Origin: Arthrobacter pascens
GTDB taxonomy: Bacteria; Actinomycetota; Actinomycetes; Actinomycetales; Micrococcaceae
Direction of reading: 5' to 3'
Length of the DNA stretch: 64,000 nucleotides
NCBI RefSeq assembly: GCF_030815585.1
Contig: NZ_JAUSWY010000001.1
Span: 4,030,001 to 4,094,000 of the forward strand
Each line of letters opens with the position of its first letter. Position 1 is the stretch's first letter. This document shows, piece after piece, positions 34,839 to 43,507 of this stretch. The notes beneath the pieces were generated by a model. It made no database searches. It saw only the letters and a list, made by a program, of their open reading frames with translations, and was not told the origin of the DNA. A program made the translations under genes and the position numbers.

Positions 34839-35753
34839 TCAGTTTTCGGAAGCGGCGGGAGGAAAGGCTTCTGCGGTGAACCGCTGCTGTGGCTCCGGCC
34901 CGGTATCGGCACCGCGCGCATCGGCACCCAGGCTGCCCAGCAGCGCCAGGGCATCGGCCGACGGCGACCCCGGCTTGGCGGAATACACCCTGAGCATCTG
35001 GTCCTGATCGTCCGGGAGGACAAGGTTCTCAAAATTCAGTTCCAGATCGCCGACGGCGGGGTGATGGAGCCGGACGCTGCCTGCGGAGCGCGTGGCCACC
35101 CTGTGCCCTGCCCACCACTGGCGGAACTGCTCGCTGTGGACGGCGAGCTCGCCCACCAGCTGGTTGGCCTGGGCATCGTTGGGGTGCCTGCCCACGTCCA
35201 CCCTGAGTGCACCCGCTGCTTCCGCCGCCACCGTCTTCCAGTCCCGAAAGAGCTCCTTGGCCTGGGAATCCAGGATTAGCCAGCGGGTCAGGTTGCGCTC
35301 ATGGGCGGGAAGGGCCGGGAAATCGGTGAACAGCAGGAAAGCCATCCGGTTCCCTGCCAGGACGTCGGTGCGGCGGCCCAGCACCAGCGCCGGGACGTCC
35401 CCCACTGCCTCCAGGAACTGGCGGAGGGCCGGACGCACACCCTGTGCAGGTGCTGAAGCGCGCGTGCTGCCGGCACAGTTTTCCAGCAGGTCCATCATGT
35501 GCGCGTGCTCTCCGCTGTCCAGCCGGAGCGCGCGGGATACGGAATCCAGGACGGCCCGCGAGGGGTGGATGTTCCTGCCCTGCTCCAGGCGGATGTAGTA
35601 GTCCGTGCTGACGCCGGCCAGCCGCGCCACCTCCTCGCGCCGGAGCCCCGGAACCCGGCGCGCGCCAGAGGTGCCTTCCGCGCCCGCGTCCTCCGGATTC
35701 AACCGTGACCGCATGGCTTTCAGGAATTTTCCAAACTCAGCGCTCTGACCCAT
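34839..35753 (-). CDS. XRE-family regulator with MmyB-like ligand domain
   Basis: 304 residues from ATG at 35753 (AGGGAGC just upstream). N-terminal HTH: GLRREEVARLAGVSTDYYIRLEQGRNIHPS near residues 35-65, the typical start of this family. The C-terminal PAS-like MmyB domain follows (DVPALVLGRRTDVLAGNRMAFLLF; QFRQWWAGHRV; GDLELNFENLVLPDDQDQMLRVYSAKPGS). Such regulators often lie divergent to a redox enzyme they control. Here the divergent gene is an aldo/keto reductase, with a perfect 17-base palindrome between (35799-35815). Confidence 0.9.
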   Translation of the reverse strand: MGQSAEFGKFLKAMRSRLNPEDAGAEGTSGARRVPGLRREEVARLAGVSTDYYIRLEQGRNIHPSRAVLDSVSRALRLDSGEHAHMMDLLENCAGSTRASAPAQGVRPALRQFLEAVGDVPALVLGRRTDVLAGNRMAFLLFTDFPALPAHERNLTRWLILDSQAKELFRDWKTVAAEAAGALRVDVGRHPNDAQANQLVGELAVHSEQFRQWWAGHRVATRSAGSVRLHHPAVGDLELNFENLVLPDDQDQMLRVYSAKPGSPSADALALLGSLGADARGADTGPEPQQRFTAEAFPPAASEN

Positions 35754-35798
35754 GCTCCCTATTGTGCCCGTCCATCTGGCCACTTTCGACAACGAAGG

Positions 35799-35815
35799 TA
35801 GGACTGGCAGTCCTA
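35799..35815. promoter_or_regulatory. Perfect palindrome between XRE regulator and aldo/keto reductase
   Basis: TAGGACTG-G-CAGTCCTA, 8-base arms about one G. It lies 46 bases before the regulator start and 120 before the reductase start. This is the natural candidate operator of the MmyB-like regulator. Confidence 0.65.
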
Positions 35816-35934
35816 GGAAAAACAGGGACAGGCTCAGTTGCTGACTGGGAGGCAAAAAGTGCATAGGCTCAGAACAGAGCCTTCCGAAAGCGTTTTCTCA
35901 TCACCAGTTCGTCTCATCAGCAAGGAGCAACACC

Positions 35935-36756
35935 ATGGCAGAGCTGACACTGAACAACGGCGTCACGGTCCCTCAACTGGGCCTGGGTGTTTTCCAGGTC
36001 CCGCAGGAGGACACCCAACGGATTGTTGAGGATGCCCTGGCGGCCGGCTACCGCCACATCGATACGGCGGCGGCTTACCGGAACGAAGCCGGGGTGGGCG
36101 CCGCCATCGCGGCCTCGGGGATTCCGCGCGAGGAAATCTTTGTCACCACCAAGCTCCGCAACGGCGAGCAGGGCCGGGCCCAGGAAGCATTCCAGAACAG
36201 CCGCAAAGCACTGGGTTTGGACTTCGTGGATCTCTACCTCATCCACTGGCCGGTGCCTTCGCAAGGACTGTATGTCCAGGCCTGGAAGGAGATGGAACGC
36301 CTCTATGCCAACAACCAGATCCGCGCCATCGGAGTCTCCAACTTCCTCTCCGAGCATCTGGACACCCTGCTGGAATCTGCCGAAGTTGTTCCCGCGGTGA
36401 ACCAGGTCGAACTTCACCCCAGCTACCAGCAGGCGGAATTGGCTGCCAAGTGCCGCTCGCTGGGCATCGCCGTGGAAGCCTACAGTCCGCTGGGCCAAGG
36501 CGGAGACCTCGACGGCGACGCCGTCACCGCCATTGCGGCGGAACACAACGCAACCGCCGCACAGGTGGTGCTTGCCTGGCATCTGGCCGCAGGGACCATC
36601 GTCATCCCCAAGTCAGCCGATCCGTCCCGGTTGCGGGAGAACTTCGCTGCGGCCACCCTGACCCTCACCGACGCTGAACTCGCGTCCATCACATCACTCG
36701 AGTCCGGAGCCCGTATCGGCTCCGATCCCGCCGTCGCATCCTTCACCCAGCTTTAG
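35935..36756 (+). CDS. Aldo/keto reductase (2,5-diketo-gluconate reductase-like)
   Basis: 273 residues, AKR5-like. Catalytic tetrad visible: Asp and Tyr in YRHIDTAAAYRNE (residues 39-51), Lys in FVTTKLRNGEQ near 69 and His in YLIHWPVPS near 103. NADPH site: IPKSADPSRLREN near 225. Reduces aldehydes and ketones with NADPH; substrate unknown. AAGGAGCAAC precedes the ATG. Divergent from the XRE regulator and 26 bases before a second reductase; probably one operon with the next two genes. Confidence 0.92.
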   Translation: MAELTLNNGVTVPQLGLGVFQVPQEDTQRIVEDALAAGYRHIDTAAAYRNEAGVGAAIAASGIPREEIFVTTKLRNGEQGRAQEAFQNSRKALGLDFVDLYLIHWPVPSQGLYVQAWKEMERLYANNQIRAIGVSNFLSEHLDTLLESAEVVPAVNQVELHPSYQQAELAAKCRSLGIAVEAYSPLGQGGDLDGDAVTAIAAEHNATAAQVVLAWHLAAGTIVIPKSADPSRLRENFAAATLTLTDAELASITSLESGARIGSDPAVASFTQL

Positions 36757-36782
36757 CCAGCCACAACCAAAGGACCGAATCA

Positions 36783-37754
36783 ATGCAGTACACCCACCTT
36801 GGCCGCTCCGGCCTCAAGGTTTCCCGCCTCTGCCTGGGCACCATGAACTTTGGCCCGCAGACCGAGGAGGCGGATGCCCGCTCCATCATGGACGCCGCCC
36901 TGGACTCCGGAATCAACTTCTTCGATACCGCCAACGTGTATGGCGGCACCGGGCACCGCGGCTGGACTGAAGAGATCATCGGCCGCTGGTTCGCGCAGGG
37001 CGGCGAGCGGCGTGAGCGGACAGTCCTGGCCACCAAGCTCTACGGAACCATGACGGACCGGCCCAACGAATCCAAGCTCTCGGCGCTGAATATCCGCAGG
37101 GCCCTGGACGCCAGCCTCAAGCGCCTTCAGACGGACTACATCGACATCTACCAGTTCCATCACGTCGACCGCGATACCCCGTGGGACGAAATCTGGCAGG
37201 CGATCGAAGTGGCCGTACAGCAGGGCAAGGTCCTCTACTCAGGCAGCAGCAACTTTGCCGGCTGGCACATCGCGCAGGCCCAGGAGGCCGCGCGGAGGCG
37301 GCATTACACGGGCCTGGTCAGTGAGCAGTCCATCTACAACCTGTTCATGCGGCAGGTTGAACTCGAGGTCATCCCCGCAGCGCAGCAGTACGGCCTGGGC
37401 CTCATACCGTGGTCGCCGCTCCAGGGTGGCCTCCTGGGCGGCGTGCTGAAGAAAGAACGCGAAGGCGTCCGCCGCACCGAGGGCCGCGCACTGGAGACCC
37501 TCAAGAAGCACCAGGAACAGATCCGCCAGTATGAGGACTTCGCCGACGATCTTGGCCACGAACCGGGCGACATCGCCCTCGCCTGGCTGCTCCACCAGCC
37601 GGCAGTCACTGCACCCATCGTGGGGCCGCGCACGCAGGAACAGCTCGACGCCGCCATCCGGGCTTTGGACGTCACCCTCGACGCCGACGCGCTCAAGCGT
37701 CTCGACGACATCTTTCCGGGCCACCGCACGGCGCCGGAAGACTACGCGTGGTAA
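36783..37754 (+). CDS. Aldo/keto reductase (YghZ/Kv-beta-like group)
   Basis: 323 residues. MQYTHLGRSGLKVSRLCLGTMNFG is the classical start; Asp and Tyr in FFDTANVYGG, Lys in VLATKLYG, His in IYQFHHVDRDTPWDE. The C-terminal NADP-binding part has APIVGPRTQEQLDAAI. Belongs to a different AKR branch from its neighbour, with the longer loops of the YghZ/Tas-like group. Shares 7 bases with the next gene, whose start lies inside its end. Confidence 0.9.
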   Translation: MQYTHLGRSGLKVSRLCLGTMNFGPQTEEADARSIMDAALDSGINFFDTANVYGGTGHRGWTEEIIGRWFAQGGERRERTVLATKLYGTMTDRPNESKLSALNIRRALDASLKRLQTDYIDIYQFHHVDRDTPWDEIWQAIEVAVQQGKVLYSGSSNFAGWHIAQAQEAARRRHYTGLVSEQSIYNLFMRQVELEVIPAAQQYGLGLIPWSPLQGGLLGGVLKKEREGVRRTEGRALETLKKHQEQIRQYEDFADDLGHEPGDIALAWLLHQPAVTAPIVGPRTQEQLDAAIRALDVTLDADALKRLDDIFPGHRTAPEDYAW

Positions 37755-38788
37755 ACCCACTCGCTGCTGAATCCGACACCGTGGCGCCGAGGAACATCCT
37801 TTTCATCGGCGGCACGGGGGTCATCAGCGCGGCGGCGTCGGATCGCGCCGTCGCGCTGGGTCACCGGCTGACCATCCTGAACCGGGGCCAGTCGGCGGAC
37901 AGGCCGGCGCCGGAGGGAGCCGAAGTCCTGCAGGCGGACGTGCGTGACACGTCGGCGGTGCAGGCGGTGCTTGGCGGGCGGGAGTTCGACGCCGTAGCGG
38001 ACTTTATCGCCTTCACCCCGGACCATGCCCGTTCCAGCATGGAGCTGTTCCGGGGACGGACAGGGCAGTACGTTTTCATCAGTTCGGCTTCGGCTTACCA
38101 GAAACCACCCACGCGGTTGCCCATCCTGGAATCCACTCCCTTGAAGAACCCGTTCTGGCAGTATTCACGGGACAAGATCGCCTGCGAGGACCTGCTGTTT
38201 GAGGCCTACCGGTCGGATGATTTTCCGCTCACCGTGGTGCGTCCTTCCCACACTTACGACCGCACCAAAATCGCCTTGGTTGGCGGCTGGACGGACATCC
38301 ACCGGATGCGGGCCGGGCTGCCGGTTATGGTGCACGGTGACGGCACCTCGCTGTGGACCCTGACGCACAGCCGTGACTTTGCCAAGGCGTTCGTTGGGCT
38401 GCTGGGCCGGCCGCAGGCCGTCGGCGAGAGCTACACCATCACATCGGACGAATACCTGCCGTGGAACCAGATTTACCGTCTGTTCGCCAGGGCGGCCGGT
38501 GCTCCCGAGCCTGAATTGGTCCACGTGGCCTCCGAAACCATCGCCGCGCACAGCGCCGAACTGGGGCCCAACCTGCTGGGCGACAGGTCCCACTCCGTCG
38601 TGTTCGACAACACCAAGATCAAGTCCCTGGTCCCGGACTACGCCGCAACCGTTCCGTTCGCGGACGGAGCCAGGGAGATCGTGGACTGGTATGACAACCA
38701 CCCTGAGCTGCAGGTAGTGGACCAGCAGTTCATGGACTTGAGTAACCGGCTGATCAAGTGGGCGCAGACATCCATCAACCCACAGTAG
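37748..38788 (+). CDS. NAD-dependent epimerase/reductase-like protein (extended SDR)
   Basis: 346 residues from GTG at 37748, overlapping the reductase stop; an in-frame GTG at 37781 is the alternative. ILFIGGTGVISAAASDRAVALGH is an atypical-SDR nucleotide motif (GGTGxIS), followed by VFISSASAYQKPP and Y-S-R-D-K, the position of the catalytic YxxxK. LPWNQIYRLFARAAG and a C-terminal domain with LVPDYAATVPFADGAREIVDWY are seen in isoflavone-reductase/CSP41-like proteins. Substrate unknown. Last gene of the reductase unit. Confidence 0.85.
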   Translation: MVNPLAAESDTVAPRNILFIGGTGVISAAASDRAVALGHRLTILNRGQSADRPAPEGAEVLQADVRDTSAVQAVLGGREFDAVADFIAFTPDHARSSMELFRGRTGQYVFISSASAYQKPPTRLPILESTPLKNPFWQYSRDKIACEDLLFEAYRSDDFPLTVVRPSHTYDRTKIALVGGWTDIHRMRAGLPVMVHGDGTSLWTLTHSRDFAKAFVGLLGRPQAVGESYTITSDEYLPWNQIYRLFARAAGAPEPELVHVASETIAAHSAELGPNLLGDRSHSVVFDNTKIKSLVPDYAATVPFADGAREIVDWYDNHPELQVVDQQFMDLSNRLIKWAQTSINPQ

Positions 38789-38854
38789 CTTGCGGGTTCG
38801 GGAGACAAATCGTCATCCAGGGTGACCAGCCTTTCCGCTCCTGCGCAAAAAAGC

Positions 38855-38883
38855 TTGACAGTCATTCCCTACAGATTCATGAT
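38855..38883 (+). promoter_or_regulatory. Predicted promoter of the secreted hydrolase
   Basis: TTGACA (38855-38860), a 17-base spacer, then CATGAT (38878-38883). The -35 is perfect; the -10 is moderate. It lies about 90 bases before the predicted start at 38970. Confidence 0.45.
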
Positions 38884-38969
38884 GAAGCCAATGATTTCCC
38901 ATGACAATAGTTGAAATCATCCATGATCGCCGAATGGCCACCCTGGTCGTCCTGACGGAAAGGCTGACA

Positions 38970-40415
38970 ATGAAGTTCGCCCACCACTCCCCCTTTACGC
39001 ACCGCACTACGTGCCGCCTGTCGCTTGCCTCCGTCACGCTGGCAGCCACCACCAGCCTGGGACTCCTCGCCACCGCGTCAGTGGCCGCTCCTCCCCTGAT
39101 ACCGGCTGAAGCTGCGGTGCCGGGCGCCGTCCGCACGACCGATGAACAGGGCACTACAGTCCTCACCGGTTCCCTGGCGTCCGGAGCCACTTGGGAGGCC
39201 CGTGTCCCGGAGGCATGGAACGGCACGCTGGTACTCTACGGTCACGGTTTCCGTGGGCCGGGTCAGAACCCCGCCTGGGACAGCAGGATGGATCCCACTT
39301 TCGACGAACTGGCCCGCCAGGGTTACGCGGTTGCAGCATCCTCCTATGCCACCACGGGGTGGGCCCTCGGGACTGCGGTCCAGGACCAGCTCCAAACCTT
39401 CCAGGCCTTTGGCCGCGGCTTCGCCCAGCCGCAGCGCACCATTGCGTTCGGCCGGTCCATGGGCGGCCTGGTGACCAGCCTGATCGCTGAAGTTCCAGGT
39501 TCCGGGGTGGACGCGGCCGTCAGCACGTGCGGCCTGGTGGGCGGCGGCGCCGCTTTGAACAATTACCAGCTGGACGCTGCCTACGCCGCGTCCGAGCTGC
39601 TGCTGCCAGGGCAGAACCACCGGCTCACGGGCTTTACTTCCCCGGCTGAATCCGCTGCCCTCACGGCAGCCATTTCCGAGGCGCTGGCCGAGGGGCAGAA
39701 GACCGCGGAGGGAAGGGCGCGGATCGCCTTGGTGGCTGCCCTGCTGAACACACCGACGGAACTGGACGGTGTGGACCGAAACGACTCCCTGGCCATGCAG
39801 GAGGCACAGGCCCGCCTCGTCCTTGAAACCCTGCCCACCGTCATCTCCCGACGCTCCGACATTGTCAACGCCGCCGACGGCGACAGCGGCTGGACGGCCG
39901 GAGTGGACTACAACGCGATGCTGATGGCATCCCCGCAGGCCCAGCAGGTGAGGGAGCTGTACCGCATGGCCGGTTTGGACCTGAAGGAGGATCTCGGAAC
40001 ATTGACCACCAACGCCGATATTGAACCAAGTACGGCAGGACTGGAATGGATGCTGGCCACCTCGGTACCCAGCGGTGAGCTGCAGATGCCCGTTCTGAGC
40101 ACCCACACCCTTGTGGACCTGCTCGCGCCGGTGGAATACCAGGAAGAGTACGCCGAAACCATTCGCAAAGCCGGTGCGGGAGCGTTGATCCGCCAGGCCT
40201 TCGTGGACAGGGATGGACACTGCAACTTTTCCATGGCGGAGAACGTTGCCTCAATCCACGCCATTGAGCGCCGCCTGGACACCGGCCGATGGGAAGATGC
40301 GGCCAAGGCCGAAAACCTTGATACTGCAGCCGAATCCCTTGGCCTTGGTGCCTCGGAGTTCGTCAACTTCCGGCCCGGAGAGTTCATCAACGACCGCACC
40401 TGGAACGGACGCTAG
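38970..40415 (+). CDS. Secreted alpha/beta hydrolase
   Basis: 481 residues from ATG at 38970 with GAAAGG upstream; the longer frame from 38901 is less likely. Signal peptide ending near ASVAAPP. The fold shows ARVPEAWNGTLVLYGHGFRGPG near residue 85, the nucleophile elbow FGRSMGG near 160, DLLAPVEYQEEYAE (probable acid) and RDGHCNFS (catalytic His) near 430. The order is that of alpha/beta hydrolases acting on esters or amides. Substrate unknown; the export signal suggests breakdown of an external polymer or peptide. Confidence 0.82.
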   Translation: MKFAHHSPFTHRTTCRLSLASVTLAATTSLGLLATASVAAPPLIPAEAAVPGAVRTTDEQGTTVLTGSLASGATWEARVPEAWNGTLVLYGHGFRGPGQNPAWDSRMDPTFDELARQGYAVAASSYATTGWALGTAVQDQLQTFQAFGRGFAQPQRTIAFGRSMGGLVTSLIAEVPGSGVDAAVSTCGLVGGGAALNNYQLDAAYAASELLLPGQNHRLTGFTSPAESAALTAAISEALAEGQKTAEGRARIALVAALLNTPTELDGVDRNDSLAMQEAQARLVLETLPTVISRRSDIVNAADGDSGWTAGVDYNAMLMASPQAQQVRELYRMAGLDLKEDLGTLTTNADIEPSTAGLEWMLATSVPSGELQMPVLSTHTLVDLLAPVEYQEEYAETIRKAGAGALIRQAFVDRDGHCNFSMAENVASIHAIERRLDTGRWEDAAKAENLDTAAESLGLGASEFVNFRPGEFINDRTWNGR

Positions 40416-40542
40416 GCGAGTCTGGTCAACCCCGACGGCGTGTCCAATACTGTCCGCACGGTGCTTGGCTGCAACGCCGGAAAGGAAACATTCTGCGGTC
40501 CTCCGAGGGCCAGCACGGTCGGATTCGGGAGACACTGTTGAA

Positions 40543-41376
40543 ATGACACTTTCACCGCTCATCAAGCTCAATGACGGCCACAGCATCCCGCAGGTGGGGC
40601 TTGGCACCTGGCCGCTGGACGACGATCAGGTGGCTACCGCCGTCGTACATGCCATGGAAGCCGGGTACCGGCACATCGATACTGCCGTGAAATACGGCAA
40701 TGAGGTGGGTGTGGGCCACGGGATCCAGGCGAGCGGCGTCGAGCGCAGCGAAATCTTTGTCACCACCAAACTGGACGGCCAGTTCCAGGGCAGGGACCGA
40801 GCCGTGGACGGGCTGGAGGCATCGCTGAAGCGGATGGGGCTGAAATACGTGGATCTGCTGCTGATCCATTGGCCGCTCCCCCGGCGCGGCGAGTTTGTTT
40901 CCACCTGGAAGACCTTCGAGCGACTCCAGGCGGAGGGAAAAGCCAGGTCGATCGGCGTCTCCAACTTCAAACCGGCCCACCTTGAGCGGCTGATGTCCGA
41001 ATGCGAGGTGGTACCGGCGGTGAACCAGATCCAGCTCAGCCCGGCGATCACACGGGTGGCCGAACGCGAGTTCCACGCAAAGCACGGCATCGTCACGGAA
41101 TCCTATAGCCCGCTGGGCGGCACCGGAGCCGACCTCCTGACCGCCCCGGTGCTCGCCCAGCTTGGCGAAAAGTACGGCAAAACGCCCGGGCAACTGGTGC
41201 TGCGGTGGCATATTCAGCAGGGGCTTGTGACCATTCCAAAGTCGGGTAATCCGGAGCGGATGGCGGAGAACCTGGACATCTTCGATTTCGCCCTTGACCC
41301 GCAGGATCTAGCGGAAATGGCCATCCTGGACGAAGGCCCGGACGCCGGGAACGATTCGGACGTGACCGGGCACTGA
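40543..41376 (+). CDS. Aldo/keto reductase (third in this region)
   Basis: 277 residues from ATG at 40543. Catalytic residues: Asp and Tyr in HIDTAVKYGNEVGVG, Lys in FVTTKLDGQ and His in LLIHWPLPR. The cofactor segment is TIPKSGNPERMAENL. Close to the reductase at 35935-36756 in architecture (both AKR5-like) but separated by four genes' distance. Preceded by 127 bases without a gene. Substrate unknown. Confidence 0.9.
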   Translation: MTLSPLIKLNDGHSIPQVGLGTWPLDDDQVATAVVHAMEAGYRHIDTAVKYGNEVGVGHGIQASGVERSEIFVTTKLDGQFQGRDRAVDGLEASLKRMGLKYVDLLLIHWPLPRRGEFVSTWKTFERLQAEGKARSIGVSNFKPAHLERLMSECEVVPAVNQIQLSPAITRVAEREFHAKHGIVTESYSPLGGTGADLLTAPVLAQLGEKYGKTPGQLVLRWHIQQGLVTIPKSGNPERMAENLDIFDFALDPQDLAEMAILDEGPDAGNDSDVTGH

Positions 41377-41423
41377 GCCGCCCCTGCGGCAGCCCTTTTG
41401 AATCGGATGGGGTTGGCATTTGG

Positions 41424-41443
41424 ATAGTAAGCATGATTACTAT
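41424..41443. promoter_or_regulatory. Inverted repeat upstream of the GlsB/YeaQ-like gene
   Basis: ATAGTAA (41424-41430) and TTACTAT (41437-41443) flank GCATGA. AT-rich in a GC-rich setting, 69 bases before the gene. Likely operator or promoter overlap; TTGGCA at 41413-41418 is a possible -35. Confidence 0.45.
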
Positions 41444-41511
41444 TGAGGCGGAAGGACGAAGCGTACCCGGGATCCGGGTACCTCCTTTATGAAAGAAGAG
41501 GGAACGACAAA

Positions 41512-41778
41512 ATGGGTTTTTTTGCATTTCTGATTCTGGGCCTTATTGCTGGCGCGATCGCTAAGGCGATCCTCCCGGGCAAGCAGGGTGGCGGCATTTT
41601 CGTCACCCTGCTGCTGGGCGTTGTAGGAGCATTCCTTGGCGGCTGGATCGGCGGATTGATCTTCGGCGAAGGCCTGCAGGAGTTCTTCTCCCTGCAGACC
41701 TGGCTGCTGGCAATCGGCGGTGCCATCATCGTGCTGCTCGTTTACGGCATGATCACCAAGCGGAGCGTCCGCAGCTAG
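41512..41778 (+). CDS. GlsB/YeaQ/YmgE-family membrane protein
   Basis: 88 residues from ATG at 41512. Three hydrophobic, Gly-rich segments (FLILGLIAGAIAKAILPG, FVTLLLGVVGAFLGGWIGGLIFG, LLAIGGAIIVLLVYGMI) match the transglycosylase-associated/GlsB stress-response family. Function not established; family members rise under general stress. Followed by a strong rho-independent terminator. Confidence 0.9.
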   Translation: MGFFAFLILGLIAGAIAKAILPGKQGGGIFVTLLLGVVGAFLGGWIGGLIFGEGLQEFFSLQTWLLAIGGAIIVLLVYGMITKRSVRS

Positions 41779-41796
41779 CTGCGGCACTCGGCCAGG

Positions 41797-41835
41797 AAAC
41801 CGGCCCCGGGACAACATCCTTGGGCCGGTTTTCTT
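41797..41835 (+). terminator. Rho-independent terminator after the GlsB-like gene
   Basis: AAACCGGCCC (41797-41806) pairs with GGGCCGGTTT (41822-41831), followed by TTCTTTT. A classic stem with a T-tract. Confidence 0.85.
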
Positions 41836-41889
41836 TTCTCCCGGCCACCGGGTCGGGGTTGAAACCTTCTCACGGAGCAGGAGTTCATC

Positions 41890-42390
41890 ATGAAATCGAA
41901 ACTTCTTTTGGGCGTTGGCATCGCGGCAGGCTACGTCCTGGGATCGCGGTCCGGCCGGGCAGCGTACGACAAACTCAAGGCCAGGGCAGCGGGTATCTGG
42001 GACAGCAAGCCTGTCCAGGACAAGGTCACAGCAGCCACGGAGGCCATCAAGGAAAAAGCCCCCGAGGTAGCGGACCAGTTGGGTGAGGCCGCCCGCCGGG
42101 CGGGTACCGTGATCGGCTCCGCCATGCACCACGACACCGCTTCCGGCGATCTCAAGGCCAAAACGTCCGACGCCGGCGCGCCGGTTGGCGCTGCTGGTTC
42201 CGCCTCTTATTCTTCCCCAGCGGGCGACCACATTCCCGCCCACAGCACACACCCGGAAACCGTCAATCTGGGAACCTCCGACGTCGAATCGGACCCGGCT
42301 TTGAACGACGCCCAGGGCCAGGACTGGTCCGATGAAGGCGGCGCAACTCCCGCCGGTGCTGCCACGAACGTGGATCCAAAGCGGGACTGA
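41890..42390 (+). CDS. YtxH-like protein, N-terminal anchor and disordered tail
   Basis: 166 residues. MKSKLLLGVGIAAGYVLGSRSGRAAYDKLKA is the YtxH-type start: a short membrane anchor followed by a Gly/Ser/Arg turn and an amphipathic helix (residues 30-75, AATEAIKEKAPEVADQLGEAARRAG). From about 85 the sequence is polar and probably unstructured, rich in Ala, Ser, Asp and Pro. AGGAG precedes the start. Function unknown, possibly envelope stress. Confidence 0.75.
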   Translation: MKSKLLLGVGIAAGYVLGSRSGRAAYDKLKARAAGIWDSKPVQDKVTAATEAIKEKAPEVADQLGEAARRAGTVIGSAMHHDTASGDLKAKTSDAGAPVGAAGSASYSSPAGDHIPAHSTHPETVNLGTSDVESDPALNDAQGQDWSDEGGATPAGAATNVDPKRD

Positions 42391-42434
42391 CACTCCGTTC
42401 CTGGCCTGAGCCGGCCCTCTCCAACTGAAACTGT

Positions 42435-42471
42435 GCTGGCCGCCGCGACCCTTGGGGTCGTGGCGGCCAGC
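42435..42471. terminator. Long perfect hairpin between convergent genes
   Basis: GCTGGCCGCC (42435-42444) pairs with GGCGGCCAGC (42462-42471), and CGACCC with GGGTCG inside, leaving a loop TTG. It lies between the ends of the YtxH-like and DM13 genes and can serve both directions. Confidence 0.8.
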
Positions 42472-42536
42472 GGCGTTTCGGGCCTCTGCTCGCTAGGAGT
42501 TTCACGGTAGACGATCACCGTGTCTCGTGGCCTGTG

Positions 42537-43127
42537 TCAGGCGGCCAGCTCGGCCGCACCGAATGACACGCTGAATTGAACGCACCACAAATCAACGGAC
42601 TTGTACTTTGACAGGTCAACGTCAGCTGGGACTTCGTAGACCTGATTGCCTTGGTTTCCCTTGATCAGGCCCAAGTCATAGTGATCAGCGGAGCCCGCGG
42701 TGTACCAACCAGCTGTTCCCTCCACCACGTGTGCAGCACTCAGCCAGACGTGCACGTCAGGCCCGTTTGAGGTGTCCAGGTTCTCCAGGGTCAGGAACCT
42801 ACGGCCGTCCGGCTGCTGAATGATCCGAACCGTTCCAGTGGTCGCGTGTTCGTGACTGATCAAAGTACCTGCAGCCAACTGAACGGGCCCTGCAGGAGCC
42901 GCCGATGTGGCCGCCGGTGTGAAGGGGACAGTCGACGGGGCGGACGGAGATGGTTCTGCTTGCTCGGTCGATGTGGCAACGATCGGAAGCTTTTCGTCTA
43001 CGCGCACATCGACGAACAGAAGCCAGGGTTTGAACACCACAAGTCCAATGACAAGTCCGACGACGGCGACCACGCCCGCCGCGATGGTCAAGAATCGTCT
43101 GCGACGACCGGTCTCCATGGTAAACAT
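42537..43127 (-). CDS. Membrane-anchored DM13 domain protein
   Basis: 196 residues. One N-terminal transmembrane segment (FLTIAAGVVAVVGLVIGLVVF), a Pro/Ser/Thr-rich linker (residues 50-80), then a DM13 domain (about 80-195): AAGTLISHEHATTGTVRIIQQPDGRRFLTLENL, NGPDVHVWLS, YDLGLIKGNQGNQVYEVPADVDLSKYKSVDLWCVQFSVSFG. The conserved Cys in LWCVQF is the redox/metal-linked residue of the family. DM13 domains are thought to act in electron transfer on the outer cell surface; the role here is unknown. Confidence 0.85.
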   Translation of the reverse strand: MFTMETGRRRRFLTIAAGVVAVVGLVIGLVVFKPWLLFVDVRVDEKLPIVATSTEQAEPSPSAPSTVPFTPAATSAAPAGPVQLAAGTLISHEHATTGTVRIIQQPDGRRFLTLENLDTSNGPDVHVWLSAAHVVEGTAGWYTAGSADHYDLGLIKGNQGNQVYEVPADVDLSKYKSVDLWCVQFSVSFGAAELAA

Positions 43128-43507
43128 CTAGCGCCTCGCTTGCTGGCGGAGACGAGATGGGCTGCTGATTCCGCTCATGGAATCATCGTCCGCGCCGTTG
43201 TTATTGGGGGCAATGGGCAGAAATTACAAGTTACGAACGTTGTCCGCAGGCAAGCGGACTCCCCATCGCGCTCGATGCCTCGGAGGCGCTCATCCTCCGG
43301 CGCGTCCACCCGACAGCATAACGAGCTCGAGCACACTTCGGACGGCCCCGTCGGGTTCGGCAGCCGTATCCGCCGACGCCAGCCTGCCGGCAAGGGGGCG
43401 CTAGCTCTGCAGCACTCGCCAAAGCAGTGGATGCATGCTGTGATGACTATCAGGAATCCTAGGGGGCTAACCCGGACCAGGGGCGGCCAAGGTATGGGGG
43501 AGTACAG
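43128..43507. other. 380-base intergenic region without a clear gene
   Basis: Lies between the divergent DM13 and DUF2510 genes. All open frames are short, with no binding site and no family likeness. AGCATGCTG-like and CCTAGG-like short symmetric strings occur near 43435-43470, close to the DUF2510 start, and may be regulatory. I see no RNA gene. Confidence 0.5.

Noticed and set aside
43128..43507. Possible small genes between DM13 and DUF2510 genes
   Set aside because: All frames are short, without binding sites, and of irregular composition; none resembles a known family.
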